Source: Fibrobacterota bacterium
GTDB taxonomy: Bacteria; Fibrobacterota; Fibrobacteria; UBA11236
Assembly (NCBI GenBank): GCA_947482115.1
Contig: CANKII010000007.1
Coordinates: 50,083-114,082, forward strand
Length of the DNA stretch: 64,000 nt
Direction: 5' to 3'
Below are positions 35,327 to 45,225 of this stretch, piece after piece. Positions within the stretch are counted from its first letter, which is position 1. Each line of letters starts with the position of its first letter. The notes below the pieces were generated by a model that saw nothing but the letters and a program-made list of their open reading frames with translations, was not told the DNA's origin and ran no database searches. The translations under genes were made by a program, and so were the position numbers.

Positions 35327-35941
35327 ATGGCCATACACATCGGCAAGGTTTACACCCGCGGCGGGGACAAGGGCACCACCGCCCTGATTGGCGGAAGCCG
35401 GGTTCCCAAGGATCATATTCGCGTCGAGACCTACGGTTGTCTGGACGAATTAAACAGTCTGGTCGGTTTATGCCGGTCGGCTTTGACTGCGGAAAAAGCC
35501 CTGCCTGCGCGGGATAAGAAAGAACTGGAAGCCCGGCTGCGGGAAATCCAGAACCGGATTTTTGATTTGGGCAGTGTGTTATCCGCTCCCGGAGAAGGGT
35601 GGAAAGGAATGCCTTTACCCGGGCCGGAATCGGTGACGTTGCTGGAAAAATCCATGGACGCCATGCAGAAATCCCTGAAGCCCCTCGATTCCTTTGTGCT
35701 TCCCGGTGGTTCGTGGTCCAACGCATGGTTCCATCTATGCCGGACGGTTTGCCGCCGCGCCGAACGCCGTATCTCGGCTTTGATGCGGACGGAAAGCGTT
35801 CCACCCGAAGCGTTGCGTTATGTCAATCGATTGTCGGACTGGTTTTTTGTCGCCGCGCGTTTTGTCGCTGTACGTGGCAAGACGAAGGAATATTTGTGGG
35901 AGTATCCGGCGAAAAGCAAGGCCGCCAAAGCGAAATCTTAG
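35327..35941 (+). CDS. pduO: Cob(I)alamin adenosyltransferase (PduO type)
   Basis: A 204-residue protein with the PduO signature YTRGGDKGTTALIGGSRVPK, the central YGCLDELNSLVGL and the helix CRTVCRRAERRISAL. It transfers adenosine from ATP to cob(I)alamin to make adenosylcobalamin. A TATATT at 35314-35319 sits only eight bases before the ATG and no Shine-Dalgarno sequence is present, so the mRNA may be leaderless. It overlaps the convergent START-domain gene by four bases. Confidence 0.93.
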   Translation: MAIHIGKVYTRGGDKGTTALIGGSRVPKDHIRVETYGCLDELNSLVGLCRSALTAEKALPARDKKELEARLREIQNRIFDLGSVLSAPGEGWKGMPLPGPESVTLLEKSMDAMQKSLKPLDSFVLPGGSWSNAWFHLCRTVCRRAERRISALMRTESVPPEALRYVNRLSDWFFVAARFVAVRGKTKEYLWEYPAKSKAAKAKS

Positions 35942-36375
35942 AATCGCCCGGATTCAATCCGCTCCTTGAGCGATTGTACAATGTTGAACAATGAAAGCCG
36001 GAATGCGCCTTCGATTCTTGAACGGCGAAAACGAAGGCTCAGGCCAGTCACGTAAACTTCAGCGATAAAATTCACGCCACCTTCGTATTCTTTCATGCGG
36101 AAAATCATTTCCTCGTGATAGAACCAATCCCCGTACTTGTGATGGGTTTCGAAGCTGAAGTATTTGGGTGGCACATAGCCTGTCACTTCGATGTCAACCT
36201 TGCGCCGGTTGAACGATGGGGGATTGATGATGGCCTGCAGCACCGCGCCGGGTTCCGCAACGCCTTCGACCAAGGGAATCAACGGATTCCAGTCCGGGTA
36301 CTTGGAGAAATCCATGAGAATGTTCCAGACGTTTTCCATCGGGGCTTTGATGCGGGTCTCATGGGTGATTTTCAT
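35938..36375 (-). CDS. SRPBCC (START-like) domain protein
   Basis: A 145-residue protein with the SRPBCC opening THETRIKAPMENVWNILMDF followed by SKYPDWNPLIP, then beta strands and a long C-terminal helix. Proteins of this group bind hydrophobic ligands or act as polyketide cyclase-like enzymes. The specific role is unknown. It is convergent with the adenosyltransferase gene. Confidence 0.85.
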   Translation of the reverse strand: MKITHETRIKAPMENVWNILMDFSKYPDWNPLIPLVEGVAEPGAVLQAIINPPSFNRRKVDIEVTGYVPPKYFSFETHHKYGDWFYHEEMIFRMKEYEGGVNFIAEVYVTGLSLRFRRSRIEGAFRLSLFNIVQSLKERIESGRF

Positions 36376-36529
36376 GGGACAAAGATAAACACCGCGCTGT
36401 TCAGCACGAAGGATCGGAAATCAAGATTTGAGTGATAGGTTTCCATCAAATCGATTGTTATACGACAAAACACCATGTATAACGAGTATGGCTCTCCTTT
36501 TACCAATTTGCTTCGCCTAAAGCAAGGCG

Positions 36530-37468
36530 TTAATTTTCCAAAAACTCGATAAGTGAATCGTGCTTTCCGGTTGAATGCAGCGGGAAGTAATCGTGATGCA
36601 AATACTTCCTTTGACTTTTAAATTTTGAAAATACTCTAGCAAAAACAGTCCGAGTATCTAAACCTATAGCAACATAATCAAACTCCATTTCGTAAATTTC
36701 ATTATACGATGTGAAATCAGGGCCAGGAAAAGTTTCTTTGTATTCAATGTTCAAGTCCGGCTGAAAATATTTTATCAGGGCGGCTTCAAAAAGAGTAACT
36801 CTTTGGCCTTCGCTCGGCCTTTTGATGGCACTCTCATGCATTTTTATAAAGCTTTCCAAAGTTGGGGGATTGTTGTAGTCATCTTTCGCAACTAGTGCAG
36901 TACTTAGATCGCTCTCTCCAACGGTTAATCCAATCACGAGAATCTCTTCGTTGAGGCCGTTATTTAAACTATCCAACGCTACTTTTTGGATCTTTTCGTG
37001 ATTTCTTAATCTGTAATCAATGGTTTTATTCTCGTTTCTACCAAAAGCTTGGCCGATATACATAACTTCAAGATCTGATGCGATTTCCATTTGATTTGAG
37101 TCGCCTATAAAATCTTTTTCCATAAACCCAAAATTGTTGATCATCAGAAATTCTCTGACACGTAATCTATGACCTTTAAATTCCACGTCATAGTAGCCAT
37201 CGCTCAATGAATGAATAAAAATCTCCTTATTTTTATAGCCGATATGCTTCTTGTCATGGTTTTCATTAATTTTGTAGAAACGAATTTCTGATTCCCCACT
37301 TGAATTTTTGGAACATGACTCAAAGAAAAGTTTTTTTCTTTTACAAATCATGTAAATATGATACTGTCCTTGTTCGATTTTTCTTTTTACCTCTTCTTCT
37401 CCTAAGTCGATTGGATTAAAGATCGTGGCCGTTGGGTTAAAAAAATTTAGTCCGAGCTTCCAATTCAT
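36530..37468 (-). CDS. AT-rich hypothetical protein with a GIY-YIG-like segment
   Basis: A 312-residue protein, not confidently assigned. Its central part, LEVMYIGQAFGRNENKTIDYR followed by LRNHEKIQKV, looks like the YIG half of a GIY-YIG nuclease fold with the following Arg and His. A later FEAALIKYFQPDLNIEYKE would fit the helix carrying a glutamate. Base composition (many AAA, ATT, TTT codons) differs sharply from neighbours, which suggests recent acquisition. It stands alone between non-coding gaps. Whether it is a nuclease, and whether it has a defence role, is inference. Confidence 0.65.
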   Translation of the reverse strand: MNWKLGLNFFNPTATIFNPIDLGEEEVKRKIEQGQYHIYMICKRKKLFFESCSKNSSGESEIRFYKINENHDKKHIGYKNKEIFIHSLSDGYYDVEFKGHRLRVREFLMINNFGFMEKDFIGDSNQMEIASDLEVMYIGQAFGRNENKTIDYRLRNHEKIQKVALDSLNNGLNEEILVIGLTVGESDLSTALVAKDDYNNPPTLESFIKMHESAIKRPSEGQRVTLFEAALIKYFQPDLNIEYKETFPGPDFTSYNEIYEMEFDYVAIGLDTRTVFARVFSKFKSQRKYLHHDYFPLHSTGKHDSLIEFLEN

Positions 37469-37638
37469 TTAGTCACCTCCTTTTTTTGGAACTAAAACCT
37501 ATCATCCGCTTAACATTTTCCCGATCCATCTATCGCAGAAAAATCTGTCAAACCAGCTACATCTCGTCAATTTTTGCTTGCCACTTGGTTCCATCTATCA
37601 TGGGTATGCAATGGCTTGGAATTTCGTGGCTTCTCTTT

Positions 37639-38256
37639 TCACCCCTTCGACACAAATGAGCTTCCCTCGAAGTAAAATCGCAGCGGCCAGTCCTTTGCCA
37701 CGGAAATTCCGATGCGCGGGCCGGATATGATGGTCGGAGGTTTGCGCGAGTTCCAGCCGAGATAACTCTCAGCAGTCAATAATCGCAGATTCCCGCTCTG
37801 CAAACCTTCTCCATTTTGATCGCGTTGAATTCCTAAGGCAATCACCAGTTTGCACGGGCCATTGCACAAATGTCGCACATCGTGTTTCTTGCGGCGCTGT
37901 TGCATCAGCTCAATGCCTTCCAACGGCTCCAATGCACGAATGAGAACAGCTTCTCCCATTCCTTTGGGGCGTGTGACCACATTGAAGCAATGGTACATGC
38001 CATAGATGAAATAGATGTAAGCCTTTCCCGGCGAACCAAACATCACGGCATTGCGCAGAGTCATTCCACGACTGGCATGGCAGGCGGGATCTCCAAAGAC
38101 ATAGGCTTCGGTTTCAACGATTCTTCCGGCAGTAATGCCATCATCGGTTTTGTGCCATAACACTGCGCCGAGCAGCGCTTGCGCTGCGGCGACAGTATCG
38201 TTGCGCAATTGTGAGATTGGAAATGAAGTCTTCCGCTTGGAAGAAGTAGTCGCCAC
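37639..38256 (-). CDS. 3-methyladenine (alkyladenine) DNA glycosylase, AAG/Mpg family
   Basis: A 205-residue glycosylase: AQALLGAVLWHK, GRIVETEAYVFGDPACHASRG, MFGSPGKAYIYFIYGMYHCFNVV and HLCNGPCKLVIALGI are the AAG family blocks. The catalytic Glu is in VETEAY and the intercalating Tyr is present in the following block. It removes alkylated and deaminated purines in base-excision repair. It is followed on the other side by TerC. Confidence 0.95.
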   Translation of the reverse strand: MATTSSKRKTSFPISQLRNDTVAAAQALLGAVLWHKTDDGITAGRIVETEAYVFGDPACHASRGMTLRNAVMFGSPGKAYIYFIYGMYHCFNVVTRPKGMGEAVLIRALEPLEGIELMQQRRKKHDVRHLCNGPCKLVIALGIQRDQNGEGLQSGNLRLLTAESYLGWNSRKPPTIISGPRIGISVAKDWPLRFYFEGSSFVSKG

Positions 38257-38281
38257 GTTTACCGCATCATCCTTATTGATC

Positions 38282-38998
38282 TTATTCTGGACGCCGGTGG
38301 CTGAGCTTGTCGAAGCCCCGGCGATACTTATGCCATGCGGCGATTAAGAGAATGAACCCGATGCCCAAAATCTCAACGAAACTATGGATATGGGGAATGG
38401 AGCTGATATGTTTGTAGAGAACAGGATCTCCGGCAACCATGTCCGCACCGACCTTGCCCAGTACGGCGGACCCGATCAAAACGATAATGGGGAACTGTCC
38501 CATGAGTTTGGAAAGGACACCACTCGCGAACATCACGAGAGGAATGGAGAGTCCCAGCCCGAACCAAAGCAGGAGTAGGCTTCCTTTGGAGGCTCCCGCC
38601 ACTGCCAGCACGTTGTCCAGCGACATGGTGACATCCGCAACCATGATGATCCACACGGCGTGAAAAAGTCCGTGAGCCTGCCGCTGTTTTGGATTCGGGT
38701 CTTCGTTTTCGGAAAGCAGTTTGACCGCGATCCACAGGATGAGCAGACCGCCCACCAATTTGAGGTAGGGGACCTGCATCAAATGAGTGGCGATGAACGT
38801 GAACAGAATGCGCAGAACGGCAGCCGAACCCGCACCGACAATGATTCCCAGCCGCTGTTTTTTGGGCGGAAGGGTTCGCACCGCCAATGCGATGACGATG
38901 GCGTTGTCACCCGACAGGATTAGGTCAATGAGAATAATGCTGAACAGCCCGCTAAAAAAGGCGGTGTTCCAACCGAGTTGTATTGCAGTGGAGTCCAT
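38282..38998 (-). CDS. TerC-family integral membrane protein
   Basis: A 238-residue protein with seven or so membrane helices and the TerC signature IDLILSGDNAIVIALAVRTL, repeated as MVADVTMSLDNVLAVAG. Members are thought to export metals such as manganese, often during protein secretion stress. The last residues (RRGFDKLSHRRPE) are encoded by a REP-like palindrome, which also provides the stop region. Confidence 0.92.
   Translation of the reverse strand: MDSTAIQLGWNTAFFSGLFSIILIDLILSGDNAIVIALAVRTLPPKKQRLGIIVGAGSAAVLRILFTFIATHLMQVPYLKLVGGLLILWIAVKLLSENEDPNPKQRQAHGLFHAVWIIMVADVTMSLDNVLAVAGASKGSLLLLWFGLGLSIPLVMFASGVLSKLMGQFPIIVLIGSAVLGKVGADMVAGDPVLYKHISSIPHIHSFVEILGIGFILLIAAWHKYRRGFDKLSHRRPE
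38292..38323. repeat. T-type palindrome at the 3' end of terC
   Basis: CGCCGG (38292-38297) and CCGGCG (38318-38323) enclose TGGCTGAGCTTGTCGAAGCC. It encodes the final FDKLSHRRP of the TerC protein. Confidence 0.8.
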
Positions 38999-39069
38999 AT
39001 TCTGTAAAAGTTCCTTTTTATACGAGGATTTAGCAAAACAGCTAAATTTTTTGCCAGTCGGAGGAATTT

Positions 39070-40146
39070 ATGAATATGGAGTTCATGCATCATTGGTTAA
39101 ACCTGCGGTTTCTCGGCAACTCAGTCGAGAATTATCTGCACAGCCTTTTGATTATCCTCGTAGGGCTGGCAGCGGTCTGGGTTATGGAGAAGATTATCCT
39201 GCGCTGGGTGGAACATCTCACGCGGTACACGGAAACGACATGGGATGATTTCATGGTTTCCGCTTCGAAGCGATACGTCCTCCCTGTTCTATACGGCATC
39301 GTGATTTACATCGGCTTGCGGCATGTCTTTCTGAAACCCGCCGTGATCAACGCGCTGCACATTATCCTCACATTTTTAGTGGCGGTGCAGGGGGTGCGCT
39401 TTGCGGTGGCATTGTCCCGTGACATGCTCGAACGCCACATGGCCCATCGTGCGGGCGCCGAAGAGGTGGGCGAGCATGAGAAGCGCAGTGTGCGCGGAAT
39501 GATGGCCCTGATCAAAGTGGTGGTGGGCGTGCTGGCCTTCATTCTGGTGCTGGACAATCTCGGGATTCGCATCTCCACTTTCGTCGCCGGATTGGGAATC
39601 ACCGGCATTGCCATTGCCTTGGCGGCACAGGCCATTTTGGGGGATCTCTTTTCTTACTTCGTGATTTTCTTTGATCGCCCCTTTCAAATCGGCCATTCCA
39701 TCAAGGTGGGAAATTTTCACGGTGAAGTGGAAAGCATCGGAATCAAGACCACGCGCCTGCGCAGCATCACCGGTGAACAAGTGGTAATGTCCAACAAATA
39801 TCTTACCGACAATCAGGTGCAAAACTTCAAGGTGATGTCCCGTCGCCGCGCCCTCATTGTTTTCGAAGTGGAATACAAAACTCCCGAAGCACAATTGCGA
39901 TTGATTCCCCAGGTTCTTCATGATATTGTGTCCACCTTTTCCGAGGTCACCTTTGATCGGGCGCATTTCAAGGAGTTCGGAGAATCCGGTTTGCGATTCG
40001 AGGCCGTTTTTTTCGTGGAGCATTCGGATTACAAGCGGTATATGGATGTGGTGCAGGAAGTGAACCTTTCACTGAAGGCCCGATTGACGGATATGGGGGT
40101 CTCTTTTGCCCATCCTACCCGAACGGTGAAAATGATTCCGGGATAA
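39070..40146 (+). CDS. MscS-type mechanosensitive ion channel
   Basis: A 358-residue small-conductance channel. Several N-terminal helices precede the pore helix (STFVAGLGITGIAIALAAQAIL) and the beta domain (FQIGHSIKVGNFHGEVESIG, TTRLRSITGEQVVMSNKYL). It releases solutes on hypo-osmotic shock. GGAGG lies close before the ATG. It stands alone, transcribed towards the phosphate cluster. Confidence 0.94.
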   Translation: MNMEFMHHWLNLRFLGNSVENYLHSLLIILVGLAAVWVMEKIILRWVEHLTRYTETTWDDFMVSASKRYVLPVLYGIVIYIGLRHVFLKPAVINALHIILTFLVAVQGVRFAVALSRDMLERHMAHRAGAEEVGEHEKRSVRGMMALIKVVVGVLAFILVLDNLGIRISTFVAGLGITGIAIALAAQAILGDLFSYFVIFFDRPFQIGHSIKVGNFHGEVESIGIKTTRLRSITGEQVVMSNKYLTDNQVQNFKVMSRRRALIVFEVEYKTPEAQLRLIPQVLHDIVSTFSEVTFDRAHFKEFGESGLRFEAVFFVEHSDYKRYMDVVQEVNLSLKARLTDMGVSFAHPTRTVKMIPG

Positions 40147-40173
40147 AATTGATTTTTCGCGATTTTTGAGCAG

Positions 40174-40191
40174 TTCGGCTCCCATGCCGAA
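40174..40191 (+). terminator. Small hairpin after mscS
   Basis: TTCGGC and GCCGAA pair around TCCCAT, followed by TTCTTA. It is a weak terminator candidate without a real T run. Confidence 0.3.
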
Positions 40192-40300
40192 TTCTTAGAT
40201 ACATCGCAGTAATGCCGTTGAAACAAGTTTGAAACACAGGATGGTTCTCTTTTTTCTCGCAAAATCGGGGTAACACACCAACCACCCCGAGGAGGAAAAA

Positions 40301-41665
40301 ATGAATCATAAAACAAGTTTGATTTTCGCCCTGAGCCTGACCCTTGCCGGGGTGGCTTTTGCGCAAAACGATAGCGTCAAAACGGCTCCTACGATGGAAG
40401 AGAAGGTCACCAGCGTTGAAGGTAAAGTCGACGGTTTGAACGAGAGTTATCTCGAAACCAAGGGAACCGTGGACAAACTGGCCAAAATCAAAGTAGGCGG
40501 TTACATCCAAGCTCAATGGCAGCATGCCGACACCAATGGCGGGGCTGCAGGTGGTTTTGCAGGTGGTGGTTTCCCCGGAACCAGCAACCAGCGTTTCCAG
40601 CTTCGTCGTGTCCGCCTAAAGACCACATATGATGCCGGAACCAGCCAGTATGTCATGGAGTTTGAGGCCCGTCCGAGCGGCGTAGTCCTCAAGGATGCCG
40701 AAGTCATCCTGAAAGAATCCTGGCTTAAAACATTCACCCTGAAATTGGGCTTACAGGATCGTCCTTTCGGTTTTGAAATTCCCTATTCCTCCTCAGCGCA
40801 CGAAGCGCCGGAGCGTACGCGGGTTTTTCAGACTGTCTTCAAAGACGAAAAGGATCTGGGAGCCAACCTGGAAATCAATCCCGCTGAAAGCATGGGCTTT
40901 CTGCAATACCTGAACCTCAAAGGCGGTCTTTTTACAGGTACTGCCGGTTATAACGGAAACAGCCCCTCTGCCGCAGGTACGGGTGATGAAATCGACAGTA
41001 CGATGGACATCATAGGCCGCTTTGGATTCAAGGCTCCCTTCGCCGATCTCGGGCTCGCCATTGATGGCGGCGTGTCTTACTACGCGGGTAAGGTTTTGGC
41101 TGCCAATGACAGCCTTTATCAGATGTCCGGGACAGTTCTGGCGGACTCCGTTGGGGCTTTTGTCAAGAACAAGGGCAAAACTTTTGATCGCAACGTAATG
41201 GGAGCCGACTTACAGGTCTACTACACCATTCCGGTCATTGGAGACATTCTTGGCGGTACGTCGATTCGTGGTGAATATCTGTCCGGGAAAACCATCGGTA
41301 CCTTATCTGGAAGCATGCCTTATGGTACGGCGGGCATCGCCATGGCCGAGCGCAACTTCATGGGTTACTACGTATCGTGGATTCAAAATCTTGGCCCCAT
41401 GTTCCAGAGCGTCATCAAGTATGATGTCTACGATCCGAACACCGATGCCAAAGGATCGGATGTGGGTGTTGCTGCCAATGGAAAATTGGGCACCAATGAT
41501 CTTCAATACAGCACCCTCGGGCTGGGCCTTCTTTACTATTGGGATGCGAACGTCAAGCTGACCGCATACTATGACATGATCACGAACGAAAAGGCGTCAA
41601 CAGGTGCATTCTCGAAGGACTTGAAGGACAACGTCCTGACCCTCCGCGCTCAGGTGAAGTTCTAA
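40301..41665 (+). CDS. Phosphate-type outer-membrane porin (OprP/OprO-like)
   Basis: A 454-residue exported protein. A signal peptide (FALSLTLAGVAFAQ) is followed by a short coiled-coil stretch (EEKVTSVEGKVDGLNESYLE), as in OprP-like trimer porins, and by a barrel with IKVGGYIQAQWQHA and FQLRRVRLKTTYDAGTSQY. It ends VLTLRAQVKF with a terminal Phe. It lies directly before pstS, so it probably admits phosphate into the periplasm. GAGGAGG precedes the ATG. Confidence 0.88.
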   Translation: MNHKTSLIFALSLTLAGVAFAQNDSVKTAPTMEEKVTSVEGKVDGLNESYLETKGTVDKLAKIKVGGYIQAQWQHADTNGGAAGGFAGGGFPGTSNQRFQLRRVRLKTTYDAGTSQYVMEFEARPSGVVLKDAEVILKESWLKTFTLKLGLQDRPFGFEIPYSSSAHEAPERTRVFQTVFKDEKDLGANLEINPAESMGFLQYLNLKGGLFTGTAGYNGNSPSAAGTGDEIDSTMDIIGRFGFKAPFADLGLAIDGGVSYYAGKVLAANDSLYQMSGTVLADSVGAFVKNKGKTFDRNVMGADLQVYYTIPVIGDILGGTSIRGEYLSGKTIGTLSGSMPYGTAGIAMAERNFMGYYVSWIQNLGPMFQSVIKYDVYDPNTDAKGSDVGVAANGKLGTNDLQYSTLGLGLLYYWDANVKLTAYYDMITNEKASTGAFSKDLKDNVLTLRAQVKF

Positions 41666-41710
41666 ACCGGATTCAAACCGAAACAACAAAAAACTTTCAA
41701 GGAGAAACAA

Positions 41711-42514
41711 ATGAAACTGCAAAGCATCACCACGGGCCTGCTTTTGGGAGCTCTCTCCCTCAGCAGCGCGGGTACCATCACGGTCAAGGGTTCCGACACC
41801 ATGGTTATTTTGGCCCAACGCTGGGCCGAGGCTTACATGGCGGATCACACCGGCGTGACGATTCAAGTTACGGGTGGCGGTTCGGGTGTGGGCATCTCGG
41901 CGCTCATCAACGGTGCCACCGACATTTGCAACGCCTCGCGTCCGATGAAGGCCAGCGAACGCGAAAGCCTCAAGAGCCGTTACAGTTCCTTGGGTGTCGA
42001 AATCAAATCAGCCAAGGACGGCTTGTCCGTGTATCTCAATGATCAAAATTCCCTGGAAGGGCTTACCATGGCCCAACTCAAGGATATCTATACGGGTAAA
42101 ATCAAGAACTGGAAAGAGGTGGGCGGGTCTGATGCCAAAATCGTGGTCTATGGCCGCGAGAACAGCTCGGGTACCTACGTCTTTTTCCGCGACAACGTGC
42201 TCAAAGGCGAGGATTACGTCTCTTCCATGCAATCCCTGCCCGGCACTGCCGCAGTGGTGAATGCGGTGGCGAAGGATCCGCTGGGCATTGGTTTCGGGGG
42301 TGCTGCTTATGGTAAGGGCATCAAGTTCGCGAAAATTAACGGCATCGCGCCGAGTGCGGAGACCGTGAAAAACGGAACCTATCCTCTGACGCGTTACCTT
42401 TATATGTATCTGCGCAGCCGCCCGACGGGTGAAATGAAGCAGTACATCGATTGGATACTGAGCCCCGCCGGTCAGGAGATCGTCACCAAGGTTGGTTACT
42501 TCCCCGTAAGGTAA
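41711..42514 (+). CDS. pstS: Phosphate ABC transporter, periplasmic binding protein
   Basis: A 267-residue PstS. The signal peptide (TTGLLLGALSLSSAG) precedes ITVKGSDTMVILAQRWAEAY, TGGGSGVGISALINGATDI and GRENSSGTYVFF, the phosphate-binding loops of the short PstS family. It hands phosphate to PstCA. AAGGAGAAAC precedes the ATG. pstC starts one base after its stop. Confidence 0.95.
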   Translation: MKLQSITTGLLLGALSLSSAGTITVKGSDTMVILAQRWAEAYMADHTGVTIQVTGGGSGVGISALINGATDICNASRPMKASERESLKSRYSSLGVEIKSAKDGLSVYLNDQNSLEGLTMAQLKDIYTGKIKNWKEVGGSDAKIVVYGRENSSGTYVFFRDNVLKGEDYVSSMQSLPGTAAVVNAVAKDPLGIGFGGAAYGKGIKFAKINGIAPSAETVKNGTYPLTRYLYMYLRSRPTGEMKQYIDWILSPAGQEIVTKVGYFPVR

Positions 42515-42515
42515 G

Positions 42516-43538
42516 ATGCCCAAAAAACGCACGGAAAAAAAAACGTTTCGATTGGGAGAATTCCTGATCGAACGTTGCATTCAGGGAGTCGCTTTGATCT
42601 CCCTGTTGTTTATTTGTTTGATTTTTGTTTTTGTCTTTCGCGAGGCATTTCCACTGTTCACGGGACAGGCCAAAGAACCTGTGGCACAGGCGGATGTCGG
42701 AGCTTCGGAAACTTATGGCGAAGAGCCCGGGGCGGCGCTTACCGTCGATCATCCCGAGTTGGAGCAAAAGCAGGAACCGTTTAAAGCCCGTCATTTGCTG
42801 GCGAAGGAATGGCAGCCCGTATCTTTGAACCCCAAGTATGGATTGCTTCCATTGCTTTGGGGCAGTTTGAAAGTGACACTTGTGGCTTTATTGCTTGCAG
42901 GCCCCATCGGTATTTTTGCCGCGCTGTACACGTCCAGTTTTGCACCACGATGGGCGCGGGAAGGCATGAAACCGGTCATTGAGATTCTCGCAGGCTTTCC
43001 TTCCGTGGTGATCGGATTTTTTGCCCTGGTGATTTTGGCTTCGCTATTGCAAAGATTTTTCGGTTTTCAATATCGATTAAACGCTTTCACTGGCGGATTG
43101 GCCATGGCCTTCGCTGTGATTCCCATCATCTATACCGTTTCGGAGGATGCGCTGGCAGCGATCCCAAAAACGTTGACGGAAGCGAGTCTTGCCTTGGGCG
43201 CTACGAAATGGGAAACCGCCCTTTTTGTGGTGCTGCCCGCAGCGACGCCGGGAATTTTCGCCGCCGTGTTGCTGGGATTCGGACGCGCTTTCGGTGAAAC
43301 CATGATCGTGTTGATGGCCACCGGAAACGCCGCCATCCTCACTGCATCTTTGACGGATCCAGTTCGCACGCTTTCCGCCACCATCGGTGCGGAAATGGCG
43401 GAAGTGGTTTTCGGGGACATTCACTACCGCGTTTTGTTTTTCATAGGCGCATTGTTGTTTATCATTTCCTTCGGACTCAATGCCATCGCGGAATTCTTCG
43501 TGCGCAACCGTCTGATGAAACGCTTCAAGGGAATTTGA
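42516..43538 (+). CDS. pstC: Phosphate ABC transporter, permease PstC
   Basis: A 340-residue permease with six helices. A periplasmic insert of about 80 residues follows the first helix (rich in Glu/Gln). The core has [56 protein letters not shown] (EAA loop) and GFGRAFGETMIVLMATGN. The insert is longer than in E. coli PstC but is common in some lineages. It pairs with PstA. Confidence 0.94.
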   Translation: MPKKRTEKKTFRLGEFLIERCIQGVALISLLFICLIFVFVFREAFPLFTGQAKEPVAQADVGASETYGEEPGAALTVDHPELEQKQEPFKARHLLAKEWQPVSLNPKYGLLPLLWGSLKVTLVALLLAGPIGIFAALYTSSFAPRWAREGMKPVIEILAGFPSVVIGFFALVILASLLQRFFGFQYRLNAFTGGLAMAFAVIPIIYTVSEDALAAIPKTLTEASLALGATKWETALFVVLPAATPGIFAAVLLGFGRAFGETMIVLMATGNAAILTASLTDPVRTLSATIGAEMAEVVFGDIHYRVLFFIGALLFIISFGLNAIAEFFVRNRLMKRFKGI

Positions 43539-43539
43539 C

Positions 43540-44445
43540 ATGACGCGTTCAAAAGGGCTTGTGGGCCGGTTGGTAGTTGGTTTCACCGGTGCCTGTGCTT
43601 TTTTATCCGTGGCGGCTGTGGTGTGGATTATGGCCACCATCATCTGGGGTGGTCACACACATCTTACCTGGGCCTTCATTTCGCAAGTTCCTTCGGAGGG
43701 AATGACGGAGGGGGGGGTTTTCCCCGCCATCGTCGGAACATTCTTCCTTGTGGTCATCATGTCCTTGGTCGGTGTCCCTGTGGGAACCATCACCGCCATT
43801 TATCTCAGCGAATATGTGGGGCGGCAATCCAAAATGGCGCAGGTCATTCGTTTTGCGGTGAATACGCTGGCCGGAATTCCCGCCATTGTTTTCGGATTGT
43901 TTGGATTGGGATTCTTTGTTCAGTTTTCCGGCAATTCGCTGGACAAAATATTTTACCACGGTGCCTTGCATTGGGCGCAACCGAATATTCTTTGGGCCAG
44001 TTTGACCATGGCATTGTTGACTTTGCCCGTCGTGATCGTGTCTGTGGAGGAGGCGATTAAAACCGTCCCGCAGGATTTACGCGAAGCTTCGCTTGCTTTG
44101 GGTGCTACTCGCTGGCAAACCATTCGCAAAGTGGTGCTTCCCGGCAGCATGGGCGGTATTCTCACCGGAGCCATTCTCGCGGTCAGTCGCGGAGCGGGCG
44201 AAGTGGCTCCGATTTTGTTTACTGGCGCCGCGTATTTTCTTCCGCAATTGCCTCATCGTTTTACGGATCAGTTCATGGAACTTGGTTATCACGTTTTCAT
44301 CATGACCACCCAATCCACTGATGTGGAAAAGACGCTTCCCATTCAATACGCGACGACTCTGGTTTTGCTCCTGCTGACATTCACCCTTAACTTTTCCGCC
44401 ATCGCCTTGCGGGCACGCATACGGCGACGGCGGGTGGCGGCTTGA
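43540..44445 (+). CDS. pstA: Phosphate ABC transporter, permease PstA
   Basis: A 301-residue permease with six helices: [57 protein letters not shown] (EAA loop) and [19 protein letters not shown]. It starts one base after the pstC stop, and its stop overlaps an alternative TTG start of pstB. Confidence 0.95.
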   Translation: MTRSKGLVGRLVVGFTGACAFLSVAAVVWIMATIIWGGHTHLTWAFISQVPSEGMTEGGVFPAIVGTFFLVVIMSLVGVPVGTITAIYLSEYVGRQSKMAQVIRFAVNTLAGIPAIVFGLFGLGFFVQFSGNSLDKIFYHGALHWAQPNILWASLTMALLTLPVVIVSVEEAIKTVPQDLREASLALGATRWQTIRKVVLPGSMGGILTGAILAVSRGAGEVAPILFTGAAYFLPQLPHRFTDQFMELGYHVFIMTTQSTDVEKTLPIQYATTLVLLLLTFTLNFSAIALRARIRRRRVAA

Positions 44446-44450
44446 ACATC

Positions 44451-45221
44451 ATGGCTGAAAACGAAAACGATCTCAAAATCACGGTGCGGAAACTCAACTT
44501 GCACTATGGCCCCAAACACGCGCTGCACGATGTCAACATCGACATACGCGCCAACCGGGTCACCGCATTGATCGGCCCGTCCGGCTGCGGCAAGTCCACC
44601 TTCTTGCGGACTTTGAACCGCATGAACGATTTGATCGACAGCGCGCGCATTGAAGGTGAAGTCAAGGTGGATGGCGAGGACATCTATGCCGACGGTATGG
44701 ACACGGTGGATTTGCGCAAGCGAGTGGGCATGATTTTCCAAAGATCCAATCCCTTTCCCAAATCGATTTATGAAAACGTGGCATATGGGCCGCGTATTCA
44801 CGGCATGACGAACAAGGCCGAGATGGACGCCTTGGTGGAAAAAAGCCTGCGTCAGGCCGCAATCTGGGACGAAGTGAAGGATGAACTGAACAAAAGCGCC
44901 TTGGCACTTTCCGGTGGCCAACAACAACGTCTGTGCATTGCCCGTGCGTTGGCAGTTGAGCCTGAAGTATTGCTGATGGATGAACCCGCCTCGGCGCTGG
45001 ATCCCATCGCCACCTCCAAGATCGAGGAATTGATCTATGAACTCAAGGAACGTTATACCATTGTCATCGTGACACACAACATGCAGCAGGCCGCACGCGT
45101 CTCCAACGATACCGCCTTTTTCTACATGGGTCGTCTGGTGGAGTTCGACGCCACCGAGAAGATTTTCACCAAGCCCAAGGAAAAACAAACCGAGGACTAT
45201 ATTACCGGAAGGTTCGGATAA
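44451..45221 (+). CDS. pstB: Phosphate ABC transporter, ATP-binding protein PstB
   Basis: A 256-residue ATPase with Walker [10 protein letters not shown], the Pst-specific [11 protein letters not shown], signature [20 protein letters not shown] and Walker [16 protein letters not shown]. It powers phosphate import. The ATG at 44451 is preferred; an in-frame TTG at 44442 overlaps the pstA stop. phoU follows four bases after the stop. Confidence 0.96.
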   Translation: MAENENDLKITVRKLNLHYGPKHALHDVNIDIRANRVTALIGPSGCGKSTFLRTLNRMNDLIDSARIEGEVKVDGEDIYADGMDTVDLRKRVGMIFQRSNPFPKSIYENVAYGPRIHGMTNKAEMDALVEKSLRQAAIWDEVKDELNKSALALSGGQQQRLCIARALAVEPEVLLMDEPASALDPIATSKIEELIYELKERYTIVIVTHNMQQAARVSNDTAFFYMGRLVEFDATEKIFTKPKEKQTEDYITGRFG

Positions 45222-45225
45222 CATC

